NCBI GenBank assembly: GCA_900543525.1 | Contig: UQRS01000010.1 | Span: forward strand, 1-36,864 | DNA: 36,864 bases | DNA from: an uncultured Oscillospiraceae bacterium | GTDB lineage: Bacteria; Bacillota; Clostridia; Oscillospirales; Acutalibacteraceae | Reading direction: 5' to 3' | Part shown: one piece after another, positions 30,435 to 36,864 of the stretch | Numbering within the stretch: the stretch's first letter is position 1 | Layout: the number at the start of each line of letters is the position of its first letter | Position numbers and translations under genes: made by a program | Notes under the pieces: model-generated | The model's input: the letters and a program-made list of their open reading frames with translations, nothing else | Told to the model about the DNA's origin: nothing | Database searches by the model: none

Positions 30435-32992
30435 TTTGCTCCCCCCTTACTTGTATAAAATCGCTCGATAATCTCTCTGTATTTATCAAGGGCTGCCTCA
30501 GCCCCGGCGTTTCCCTTTATCAGCACGTCCTCCGCCGTGTCGCCGAAGCCCATAAAGAACTCTCCGGCGCCCATGCCTTCTTCACCGAACACGGCGTTGT
30601 ACAGGTCTCCGTTATCCTCGGCAAGGAGGATATCCTCCGCGTCCACAAGGTTCTTGATATTCGCGCCGTAGTCGCCGTTCATCATCTTGTCGGCAAGCTC
30701 GCCGCAGCTCATCGCCTTGCCGCCGAACACAGCATCCACAGCGCCCTCGGCGCGCGTCCCGGACGAGGCGGTATGCGCAAGGTCGAGGAAATAATCAAAA
30801 AGGTTTTCGGCGTTGTTGCCTGCATTTACGACGTCCGCCGCCGCGCTGCCCTTGAATATCTCCGCAGTGGCGATATCCCATATGGCGAGGTTCGGGTCGG
30901 CCTTTGTCGCCGCACCGACAAGCTGCCCCGCGCCGCAGGAGCCGGCGCCCCTGACAAGCGCTTCTCTCCAGTTTCCGGTTTCGCCGTATACATCCTCGGC
31001 CTTCTGCAGCGCTTTTGCAAGGCCGACGCCCGCGTCAAACAGCTTTCCGTATTTGCCGAATTGATCGAAGAATTGCAGGCTTGATAATTTATCAAGATTT
31101 TCAAGTATATTTCTGTTCCTGTCCGCCGCCTTCAGCATTTTGTCGTAGTCGACGGTGATAAGCCCCCAGCATATTTTGAATTTGATCGAATCGGACTCGT
31201 TTTTGCCGCCCGAAAAGCCGATCGTGGTCAACAGAAACCACAGCAGCAAGAAGGCCGTGCCGGAGAGGCCGATCAGCCTTCTGAGCCAGCCGATGGGATC
31301 CTTCAGCAAGTCTTCAAACGTCACGCTGCCGTCGTATTCACCGAGCCGGCCGCCCGTGGAGTCATCCACATCCTTGCCGGTGGAGGCAAAATTTCCTTTA
31401 TAATCCCCGCTGCTTTTGAGGTTCCAGTGCGAGGTATAGGTCTTTACTTCGCCGCTCATCATGGCAACGGTGTCGCCGTAGGATCTGAAGTAAGGCTTGC
31501 CGTCGTCGTCCAGCGCAGGGGTCAGCGCGTCGTTTTTGTTGATCAGGGTATCCAGCAGCGTATAGGTCGTGCTGCCTTTTTTGGCATAGAGGGTCAAGCC
31601 GAGGATTTTGTCGTTATCGGAAAGATCGCTTAAATACTGAAAATCCTCCCAGCTCTGATCGGTCATGCCGATGTCGTAGTTGCCGAGAACGGTGTCATAC
31701 CAGCCGAACGCGGTAAAATCAATAAAGGTCATGTTGTCGGGAAGCTTGATATCGCGCAGGGAAATACATCCCTCAAACGCGCCCATGGCAATCCAGTCGA
31801 GCTTGGGCATTTCGGGAATGCTTTTCAGCGAGACGTCGTTCTGAAAGGCGTATTTCTCAATGTACTCAAGGTTTTTGCAACCCGAAATCTCCTCGAGATT
31901 CACCGAACTCAGCCGCCGGATACAGGTGACGTTGTCGTTGACATACACCTTTGTGAGGTTGTGATCCTCGATATCGACACCGATGACCTTTACTGTACCG
32001 TACAGCGGAATCGTCACCGTTTCCGGGACGGCGATCTCGGTTTTTTGCCCCACATAGGAAACATATCCGCAAATCTCACCGGTTTTATATTCTGCCGTCA
32101 GGTCGGTTACGACCCATTCACCAAGCATGGAATAATCGTAGCCGTACCAGTTGGGCGAATAGTTTACTCTCGGGCCTGCAAGCTGACCCTCCTGCTGCCG
32201 TTTCATAAAATAAATGCGGGTCATATCACGAACTGTGTCCCACGCAGGATCGTTGGCGCCGGAAGGCTTGTTGATCATTTTCGATATGCCGGTATAAAAA
32301 ACATTATAGAACGCATAAGCACCGGGCATATCCCAGTGGGCAAGGGAATCATACTCATCAGGTTTATTTCCGGAAACGGTCGTCAACGCCTTTCCGGAAT
32401 TGCCTACGATACAACCGTTTTCATCCACCGCGCTCAGATCGGGCTGCTCGGTAATCGTTGAAGTACCGGCGGCGTAGTTTCGCTGCGGCGCGTGCGCCTC
32501 ATCGGTTTGAGGTGGGTAGTAGTAGCCATAGGCCGCCATGCCTGCAACTGTATTGTTGGAAACAAACTCCATATAGTCTTCAAGGGTATTTCCCATGGAC
32601 GAGCCGTCGTCATAAACTTCGCCCTCGCCGTCCCATCTGGCGCCGTCTTTCCATGTGGCGTAGCAGGAGGGACAATAGTATGCGTACACATAGCGGAGTT
32701 TATTTCCGACCTTTTCGATAATACCAGGGACGGTATATCTTCCGTCGTCCTCAACCTCTACATAATATTCGATCATTTTATCACCGTGTCCGGAGCAGCG
32801 GTAGGTAAGTCCCGGTACTTTGGCGGCGTTGCCGTCACAAAGCCCATAGTAATCCTCCAGCAATACGACGTTGCCGCTCTCCCTTGCCGACGCGGTCAGC
32901 GATACAAGCGGCAAGAGCGACAAAACCGTAACCGCCGCAAGTATAGCCGACAAAAACCTTGCAATTCGTTTATTATGGCTTTTATGCTTCAT
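30431..32992 (-). CDS. LRR (BspA-like) surface protein with internal TM segment
   Basis: The 853-aa protein has a signal peptide (about residues 1-35, ending SLTASA) and an unfamiliar N-terminal domain with CxxC-like pairs (YYCPSCYATW). A BspA-type leucine-rich repeat region follows (about 365-440; LEEISGCKNLEYIEKYAF, WIAMGAFEGCISLRDIKLP). One TM segment lies at about 575-594 (TAFLLLWFLLTTIGF). The last 259 residues are Ala/Gly-rich and helical, ending FFMGFGDTAEDVLIKGNAG. An exported N-terminus and a cytosolic C-terminus would be expected, yet the RR before the TM fits the positive-inside rule poorly. GGGGGAGG lies just before the ATG at 32992. It is first in a coupled three-gene operon. Confidence 0.85.
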   Translation of the reverse strand: MKHKSHNKRIARFLSAILAAVTVLSLLPLVSLTASARESGNVVLLEDYYGLCDGNAAKVPGLTYRCSGHGDKMIEYYVEVEDDGRYTVPGIIEKVGNKLRYVYAYYCPSCYATWKDGARWDGEGEVYDDGSSMGNTLEDYMEFVSNNTVAGMAAYGYYYPPQTDEAHAPQRNYAAGTSTITEQPDLSAVDENGCIVGNSGKALTTVSGNKPDEYDSLAHWDMPGAYAFYNVFYTGISKMINKPSGANDPAWDTVRDMTRIYFMKRQQEGQLAGPRVNYSPNWYGYDYSMLGEWVVTDLTAEYKTGEICGYVSYVGQKTEIAVPETVTIPLYGTVKVIGVDIEDHNLTKVYVNDNVTCIRRLSSVNLEEISGCKNLEYIEKYAFQNDVSLKSIPEMPKLDWIAMGAFEGCISLRDIKLPDNMTFIDFTAFGWYDTVLGNYDIGMTDQSWEDFQYLSDLSDNDKILGLTLYAKKGSTTYTLLDTLINKNDALTPALDDDGKPYFRSYGDTVAMMSGEVKTYTSHWNLKSSGDYKGNFASTGKDVDDSTGGRLGEYDGSVTFEDLLKDPIGWLRRLIGLSGTAFLLLWFLLTTIGFSGGKNESDSIKFKICWGLITVDYDKMLKAADRNRNILENLDKLSSLQFFDQFGKYGKLFDAGVGLAKALQKAEDVYGETGNWREALVRGAGSCGAGQLVGAATKADPNLAIWDIATAEIFKGSAAADVVNAGNNAENLFDYFLDLAHTASSGTRAEGAVDAVFGGKAMSCGELADKMMNGDYGANIKNLVDAEDILLAEDNGDLYNAVFGEEGMGAGEFFMGFGDTAEDVLIKGNAGAEAALDKYREIIERFYTSKGGAK

Positions 32993-33058
32993 AAGCCTCC
33001 CCCGCCTTTCCCCCTGACGAAGCGCCAGAGTCAACAGCGTGTATAAATACACACAGTC

Positions 33059-33064
33059 ATTATA
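33059..33064 (-). promoter_or_regulatory. -10 box of the LRR operon promoter
   Basis: TATAAT on the minus strand, preceded by GC with a weak -35-like CTGCAA 18 bases upstream. The LRR gene starts about 65 bases downstream. The 36-base palindrome at 33091-33126 lies immediately upstream, where an activator or repressor would bind. Confidence 0.6.
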
Positions 33065-33090
33065 GCATGGGGCAGACTGCGGTTGCAGCG

Positions 33091-33126
33091 CGTTTTCAAA
33101 ACTGTCAATTGACAATTTTGAAAACG
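33091..33126. repeat. 36-base near-perfect palindrome upstream of the LRR operon
   Basis: CGTTTTCAAAACTGTCAA (33091-33108) is followed directly by TTGACAATTTTGAAAACG (33109-33126). The two halves are reverse complements with a single mismatch and no loop. This is the shape of a dimer-binding operator. It lies 27 bases upstream of the LRR promoter -10 and about 95 bases from the end of the next gene's terminator. Confidence 0.85.
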
Positions 33127-33221
33127 CCGCTTATGGCCTCCCCCCCCTTTTTGCAAAAATCCATCCGGTGAGGGGCTGCGCGGCAGAAAGGCCATATCCC
33201 TCCCCACAGCAAAATGCATAG

Positions 33222-33270
33222 AAAAGCGGCAGACTCCAAAGATCGCACGGATCAGGAGCCTGCCGCTTTC
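33222..33270 (-). terminator. terminator of the RCC1 surface protein gene
   Basis: On the minus strand GAAAGCGGCAGGCTCC pairs with GGAGTCTGCCGCTTTTC with one bulge, ending in a T-run, 10 bases after the stop codon at 33280. It separates this gene from the LRR operon. Confidence 0.9.
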
Positions 33271-33279
33271 ATTGCGGAT

Positions 33280-36200
33280 TTATTTTGTAAGGAACCTTTT
33301 CTTTTTCCCGAGTACCGTCGCCCCGGTCAGGACGCCGCCGCTGATAAAGAGCAGAGCGACCCACAGCAGAAGGTTGCTGCTGTCGCCGGTTTTCGGCGCG
33401 GGCGGGTCATTCGGCAGCTTCTTCGTTACGATGTCCGCCCCGGCAATTTCCCCGGTCGCCGCAGCGTCGCTGTAATATTTGCCACAGCCGTCGCAGTACC
33501 AGTATTCAATGTTGCCCTCTGCGTCCCTGGTCGCCGCTTTGGCGTCGACGTGCTTGAGGTCGCTGTGAATGGTTTTGTCGATCTCACCGTAAGGCTTTCC
33601 GCAGATTTCGCAGACAGCCTTTTCGGTACAGGTGGCCTTGCCGCCGGTATGCTCACCATACCCATCCTTCATCGAATTATCATTCTTCACATCACAATAG
33701 CTGTTTTGGCACTCATGCCAATGATGCGTCGCATCGTACTGCCACTCCTGCCCCCAGTTGTGACCGCTTGCATCAACCGGCTGGATTTTGGTCGCGTTGC
33801 ACTTGCCGCAGGTAAATGTTTTCTCGCCCGCTACCACGCAGGTGGACGGAATCGTAACTACGCCGTTGTCCCAATCGTGAGGCTCCACATTCGCCGTTGC
33901 ATCGCAGCGGGAGCACTTATCCCAGTGCTGGTCAGCATCCGATTCCTGTTCGGAGAAATCGTGACCCAAAGCCTCGACCGTGCCGCCGCAGACCGTGCAG
34001 ACCACAGAGTCCGTGCAGGTGGGCGCCTCGGTGCTGCCGGAGTGGTCGCAAACCGTCCACAGTGCCGTGATCGTCATATCCTCGGCGGGCATCTTTGCCG
34101 GGAATTCCTTGTCCCAGCCTGCGAAGATATAGCCCGGTCTTGTCAGGATCGGCTCGGTGATCGCCGCGTCGCAATCCGCGTCGATCCATATATCCTGCTC
34201 GCCGTTTTCGGGCTTGACCGTGATCCTGTACGGAAGGGCCCTCCACCCGGCATACAGCGTCATATTCCCGGGGATCGGGTCGTCAAAGTCCCACCTCTGC
34301 GTGGGCGTGCAGTCGGCATCCTTATACCAGCCCTCGAAGCTGTAGCCCTTCCTCATGGGATCTTCCTCGGGTTTTCTGATACACTCGTTCAGTTTCTCTT
34401 CGCAGGTTGCCGCACCGGTCAATGTGCCGCCGTTCGGATCGAACGTGATCGTGCACATGGGGGCCTCTTCCCAGTGCGCATACAGTGTGCAGTCGTCTGT
34501 CTTGTCATATGTGGTCGTGCTATGGCCCTTTTCGTCGCCGTATTGCCTGCTGCCCCACTTCTGATCAAACCAGCCGCGGAAAAGATATCCCTTGTACCTC
34601 GGTATCGGCATCTGATCAAGTTTCTCACCATAGGTGACCTGCATGGTTTCCTGCGCCACTGTGCCGCCGTTGGCGTCAAAAGTCACCATGTAGACGTTCG
34701 GCGACCATTTTGCAGAGCACTTTATGGGATTGTCGGTCAGAGAAGAAACTTCCCATTCGACGAAGGTATAGCCCGGTTTTTTAAGGTTTGAGGCGTCGGG
34801 AAGGAAAAATCCCTCGTCCTTGTAATAAAAACCCCGAGGCGTAAAGCCGTCGACCCACGCGCCGCCGTTCAGATTATACTCCAGCTGCCCCTTTTCTCTC
34901 ACGGCGGAGGTAATGGTAAACACCCTGTCGGAGTTTATTATCGTATTTTTCATTTCGTCAAACGTCATCGTTTGGGTCATGCCGTCAGTCACAGCTGCAA
35001 AGGTTGCAGATTTTCTAAGATCTTTGTCTCTGCAAAGCTGATCGCATTGATTTGCCCCGCAGGTGCGGATCACGCCGTTTTTATCAAGCAGTACGCTGTG
35101 GTAAGATCCTGCTCCCGTTGCAGCGGCAATAATTTCGGCACCGTCGATACCGTCTGTTACCGCAAGAAGCTTCCAATCACTCGATTCACTTCCCGTGTCT
35201 CTTCCGAGCTGACCGTGTCCGTTGATGCCGCTGGTTCTTACATTGCCGTCGGTATCGATCACTATCGTAGTACCGCCTGCCGCAATAAACCTCGCAGTAG
35301 TTACCCCCTGAAGATCGGCTTTCCCGAATACGCGGCTCGACACGCCGTTCGTTTCTCTTCCGAGTTCTCCGTAGCCATTTGAGCCCACCGTCCACACATT
35401 GCCGTTTTCATCAAGCAGTACAGTGTAGTAGCTTCCCGCCGCAATTGCGGTTATTTTAACGCCCGATATGCCGTCGGTAACCTTTTCAAACGCCGGATTC
35501 TTAGTGCCGGCAGTCTGTCTGCCGAGCTCGCCGTAAACATTATTACCCGCCGTCCAGACATTGCCGTCCTCATCAAGCAATATCGTATGAGCGAGGCCGC
35601 CCGCCGCACTGACTATTTTGACATTTTCAAGGCCGTCCACCTTTTTGAATTCTGCATTCGGCGCTCCGTCATTCACATTGTCGCTTCTGCCAAGCTGACC
35701 GTCGGTGTTCTTCCCCGCCGTCCAAACGCCGCCGTTTTCGTCAATAAGAATTGTGTGAAACTGTCCTGCGGCTACCGCTTTGATTTTCACACCGTCGTCT
35801 CCGACGGTAACCTTTCTGAGGGTTTCAATATAGGTTCCGTACCAATTTTTCCCCGCATTTTCATCGATTCCGAGAGCGCCGTACTGATTGCAGCCGGCTG
35901 TCCATACCTCGCCGTTTTCGTCAAGTACAACGATATGGTCCGCCCCCATGGCGACATCGATTATTTTCGCAGAGGTGCTGACCTTTGTAAGAACCGAGTC
36001 CTCATATACATAAGAACCCAACTTTCTTGCGAGCTGTCCGCACGAATTATCTCCAGCCGTGTAAAGGTTTCCCGCATCGTCAATAGCGGCAGTATTTACG
36101 GCCGACGCAACAACCTTCTTTATAACCGTAGCGGCGGTAACGCTGTCAAGCTTATACCCCTCGTCCGGCTTGTATTGTACACTGCCGCCGAGCGTTCCTC

Positions 36201-36387
36201 CTTTTGTGACCGGAACGACTACGCCGTCGCTCCAGTTCGTGCCGTCCGCCGATACTTTTCCGCCGGCGGCGGCTTTCACCGTTACATTGCAGGTTTCGCC
36301 TGTCGCAGCATTCCCGAATGCGAAGGACGACAGCCCGCACACAATCATGCTGAAAACAAGCAAAATACCCAGAACACGTTTTTTCAT
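33280..36387 (-). CDS. cell-wall-anchored RCC1-propeller surface protein
   Basis: The 1035-aa secreted surface protein has a signal peptide at about residues 1-27. Seven RCC1-type repeats span about 95-480, each of the form DENGNVWTxGxNxYGxLG, making a predicted seven-bladed beta-propeller. Next come three Flg_new/InlB-B-like repeats (about 540-800; VTFDANGGTV...GYLFRGWF and ITFDPNGGTL...GYSFEGWY). A Cys/His-rich region with CxxC pairs follows (about 805-985). The sortase-type signal PKTGD (998-1002), a hydrophobic helix and a basic tail KKKRF end the protein. The ligand is unknown; adhesion is inferred. GGAGG lies seven bases before the ATG at 36387. Codon use looks a little less GC-rich than the neighbours. 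Confidence 0.93.
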   Translation of the reverse strand: MKKRVLGILLVFSMIVCGLSSFAFGNAATGETCNVTVKAAAGGKVSADGTNWSDGVVVPVTKGGTLGGSVQYKPDEGYKLDSVTAATVIKKVVASAVNTAAIDDAGNLYTAGDNSCGQLARKLGSYVYEDSVLTKVSTSAKIIDVAMGADHIVVLDENGEVWTAGCNQYGALGIDENAGKNWYGTYIETLRKVTVGDDGVKIKAVAAGQFHTILIDENGGVWTAGKNTDGQLGRSDNVNDGAPNAEFKKVDGLENVKIVSAAGGLAHTILLDEDGNVWTAGNNVYGELGRQTAGTKNPAFEKVTDGISGVKITAIAAGSYYTVLLDENGNVWTVGSNGYGELGRETNGVSSRVFGKADLQGVTTARFIAAGGTTIVIDTDGNVRTSGINGHGQLGRDTGSESSDWKLLAVTDGIDGAEIIAAATGAGSYHSVLLDKNGVIRTCGANQCDQLCRDKDLRKSATFAAVTDGMTQTMTFDEMKNTIINSDRVFTITSAVREKGQLEYNLNGGAWVDGFTPRGFYYKDEGFFLPDASNLKKPGYTFVEWEVSSLTDNPIKCSAKWSPNVYMVTFDANGGTVAQETMQVTYGEKLDQMPIPRYKGYLFRGWFDQKWGSRQYGDEKGHSTTTYDKTDDCTLYAHWEEAPMCTITFDPNGGTLTGAATCEEKLNECIRKPEEDPMRKGYSFEGWYKDADCTPTQRWDFDDPIPGNMTLYAGWRALPYRITVKPENGEQDIWIDADCDAAITEPILTRPGYIFAGWDKEFPAKMPAEDMTITALWTVCDHSGSTEAPTCTDSVVCTVCGGTVEALGHDFSEQESDADQHWDKCSRCDATANVEPHDWDNGVVTIPSTCVVAGEKTFTCGKCNATKIQPVDASGHNWGQEWQYDATHHWHECQNSYCDVKNDNSMKDGYGEHTGGKATCTEKAVCEICGKPYGEIDKTIHSDLKHVDAKAATRDAEGNIEYWYCDGCGKYYSDAAATGEIAGADIVTKKLPNDPPAPKTGDSSNLLLWVALLFISGGVLTGATVLGKKKRFLTK

Positions 36388-36442
36388 TTGATTTCCTCCG
36401 TTTCTTGTATAATGCTTTCCGCAGACATACTTACACATCATT

Positions 36443-36471
36443 GTAATAGCATATCAAAACGGCTTTCGCAA
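36443..36471 (-). promoter_or_regulatory. promoter of the RCC1 surface protein gene
   Basis: On the minus strand TTGCGA (36466-36471), a 17-base spacer ending TGC, and TATTAC (36443-36448): an extended -10 type promoter with moderate match. A run of CAAGCGGT repeats overlaps the -35. Confidence 0.6.
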
Positions 36472-36510
36472 GCGGTTTTGCACAAGCGGTCAAAAAATGA
36501 CACAAGTGGT
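36469..36510. repeat. three CAAGCGGT-like iterated motifs over the -35 region
   Basis: CAAGCGGT at 36469-36476 and 36483-36490, and CAAGTGGT at 36503-36510, all in the same orientation and spaced 14 and 20 bases apart. They overlap and lie upstream of the promoter of the RCC1 surface gene, like operator iterons. Confidence 0.6.
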
Positions 36511-36542
36511 AGTTGGGCGGTTGATCGAATGCGATAAAAAAC

Positions 36543-36578
36543 AAAAGAAACCCCCGGCTGTACCGGAGGTTTTCTTTT
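36543..36578. terminator. terminator hairpin, tandem with the next
   Basis: AAAAGAAACCCCCGG pairs with CCGGAGGTTTTCTTTT around a 5-base loop, with A-run and T-run flanks. It follows the tRNA-Cys terminator on the minus strand as a second stop, or could act on the plus strand. Confidence 0.75.
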
Positions 36579-36583
36579 GATAA

Positions 36584-36622
36584 AACACTAAACCCCCTTG
36601 AAAATCAAGGGGGTTTAGTGTT
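36584..36622 (-). terminator. terminator of tRNA-Cys
   Basis: AACACTAAACCCCCTTGA pairs perfectly with TCAAGGGGGTTTAGTGTT around a 3-base loop, an 18-bp stem. On the minus strand it continues into TTTATC, and it lies 24 bases after the tRNA. Confidence 0.85.
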
Positions 36623-36645
36623 TGCTCCACATTGCGGAGTAATTC

Positions 36646-36720
<75 letters not shown>

Positions 36721-36770
36721 ATAGAGCTGTTATTTTATATTATGCAGCGCGCTGCTTTCCTGTTACAGCA

Positions 36771-36804
36771 AAGGACGCTTAAACGAAAACCTTTAAGCGT
36801 CCTT
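36771..36804 (-). terminator. terminator of tRNA-Gly(GCC)
   Basis: AAGGACGCTTAAA (36771-36783) pairs perfectly with TTTAAGCGTCCTT (36792-36804) around an 8-base loop. It lies 7 bases after the CCA end of the tRNA on the minus strand. Confidence 0.8.
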
Positions 36805-36811
36805 CATTGTT

Positions 36812-36864
36812 TGGAGCGGATTACGAGGCTCGAACTCGCTACCTCCACCTTGGCAAGGTGGCGC
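36812..36864 (-). tRNA. tRNA-Gly (anticodon GCC), 5' part outside the window
   Basis: The minus strand shows the 3' two thirds of a tRNA. The anticodon stem CCACC/GGTGG encloses TTGCCAA with anticodon GCC. The T-arm is GCGAG/CTCGT with loop TTCGAGC. The 3' acceptor strand ends CCGC, the discriminator is T and CCA is encoded. The 5' acceptor and D-arm lie beyond the right edge. Confidence 0.93.

Noticed and set aside
36584..36622. Perfect 18-bp inverted repeat considered as an unusual element
   Set aside because: It lies directly downstream of tRNA-Cys with a T tail on that strand, as expected for an intrinsic terminator.

Overview
The window reads as chromosome of a GC-rich, endospore-forming Firmicute of the class Clostridia, probably Oscillospiraceae-like and gut- or rumen-associated. 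This is inferred from the sporulation genes yabP and yabQ in the Bacillus/Clostridium-type cluster with divIC and rqcP, from A/G-rich ribosome binding sites and textbook sigma-A promoters, from a dockerin-bearing secreted enzyme, and from BspA-like, RCC1 and PKTGD surface proteins. There is no transposase, integrase, phage gene or CRISPR array. Four tRNA genes are present: Gly(CCC), Pro(GGG), Cys(GCA) and a partial Gly(GCC) cut by the right edge.

Layout. 0-2.7 kb: tRNA-Gly (minus) and a serine-biosynthesis operon serC-serA (plus) with a clear promoter and terminator. 2.9-8 kb (minus): a Mbeg1-like alpha/beta hydrolase, a DUF368/PopT-type polyprenyl-phosphate translocase, and a large secreted dockerin metallophosphoesterase. 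8.4-11.3 kb (minus): cytidine deaminase-like enzyme, a membrane protein and an RlmL/YpsC-type rRNA methyltransferase. 11.4-13.6 kb (minus): an amidohydrolase followed by an orphan class I fumarase alpha subunit. 13.7-15.8 kb (minus): rqcP(yabO)-yabP-yabQ-divIC-yabR, the conserved translation-quality/sporulation/division cluster. 15.9-18.6 kb (minus): HD hydrolase, mnmA and nadA.

18.7-21.6 kb (plus): tRNA-Pro, then a gene encoding a MATE transporter fused to a cytidylate-kinase-like domain. It is preceded by a structured leader ending in an intrinsic terminator (a candidate riboswitch or attenuator) and followed in frame, five sense codons after its stop codon, by a small four-cysteine ORF. 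21.7-27.9 kb (minus): a tiny membrane protein, three lipoproteins sharing a repeated domain, a DUF2442 protein, and a MalT-like LuxR regulator with its own promoter. 28.2-36.4 kb (minus): a translationally coupled three-gene membrane operon (LRR/TM protein, tail-anchored protein, polytopic membrane protein) and a 1035-aa cell-wall-anchored RCC1-propeller protein, each with putative promoter-proximal DNA repeats. The right end carries tRNA-Cys and tRNA-Gly with strong terminators.

The best candidates for undescribed biology are the MATE-kinase fusion with its structured leader and Cys-rich companion, and the coupled LRR/tail-anchored/polytopic trio. Short tandem octamers in several intergenic gaps are a further unexplained feature. 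All functional calls rest on reading motifs by eye; no database search or folding program was run.
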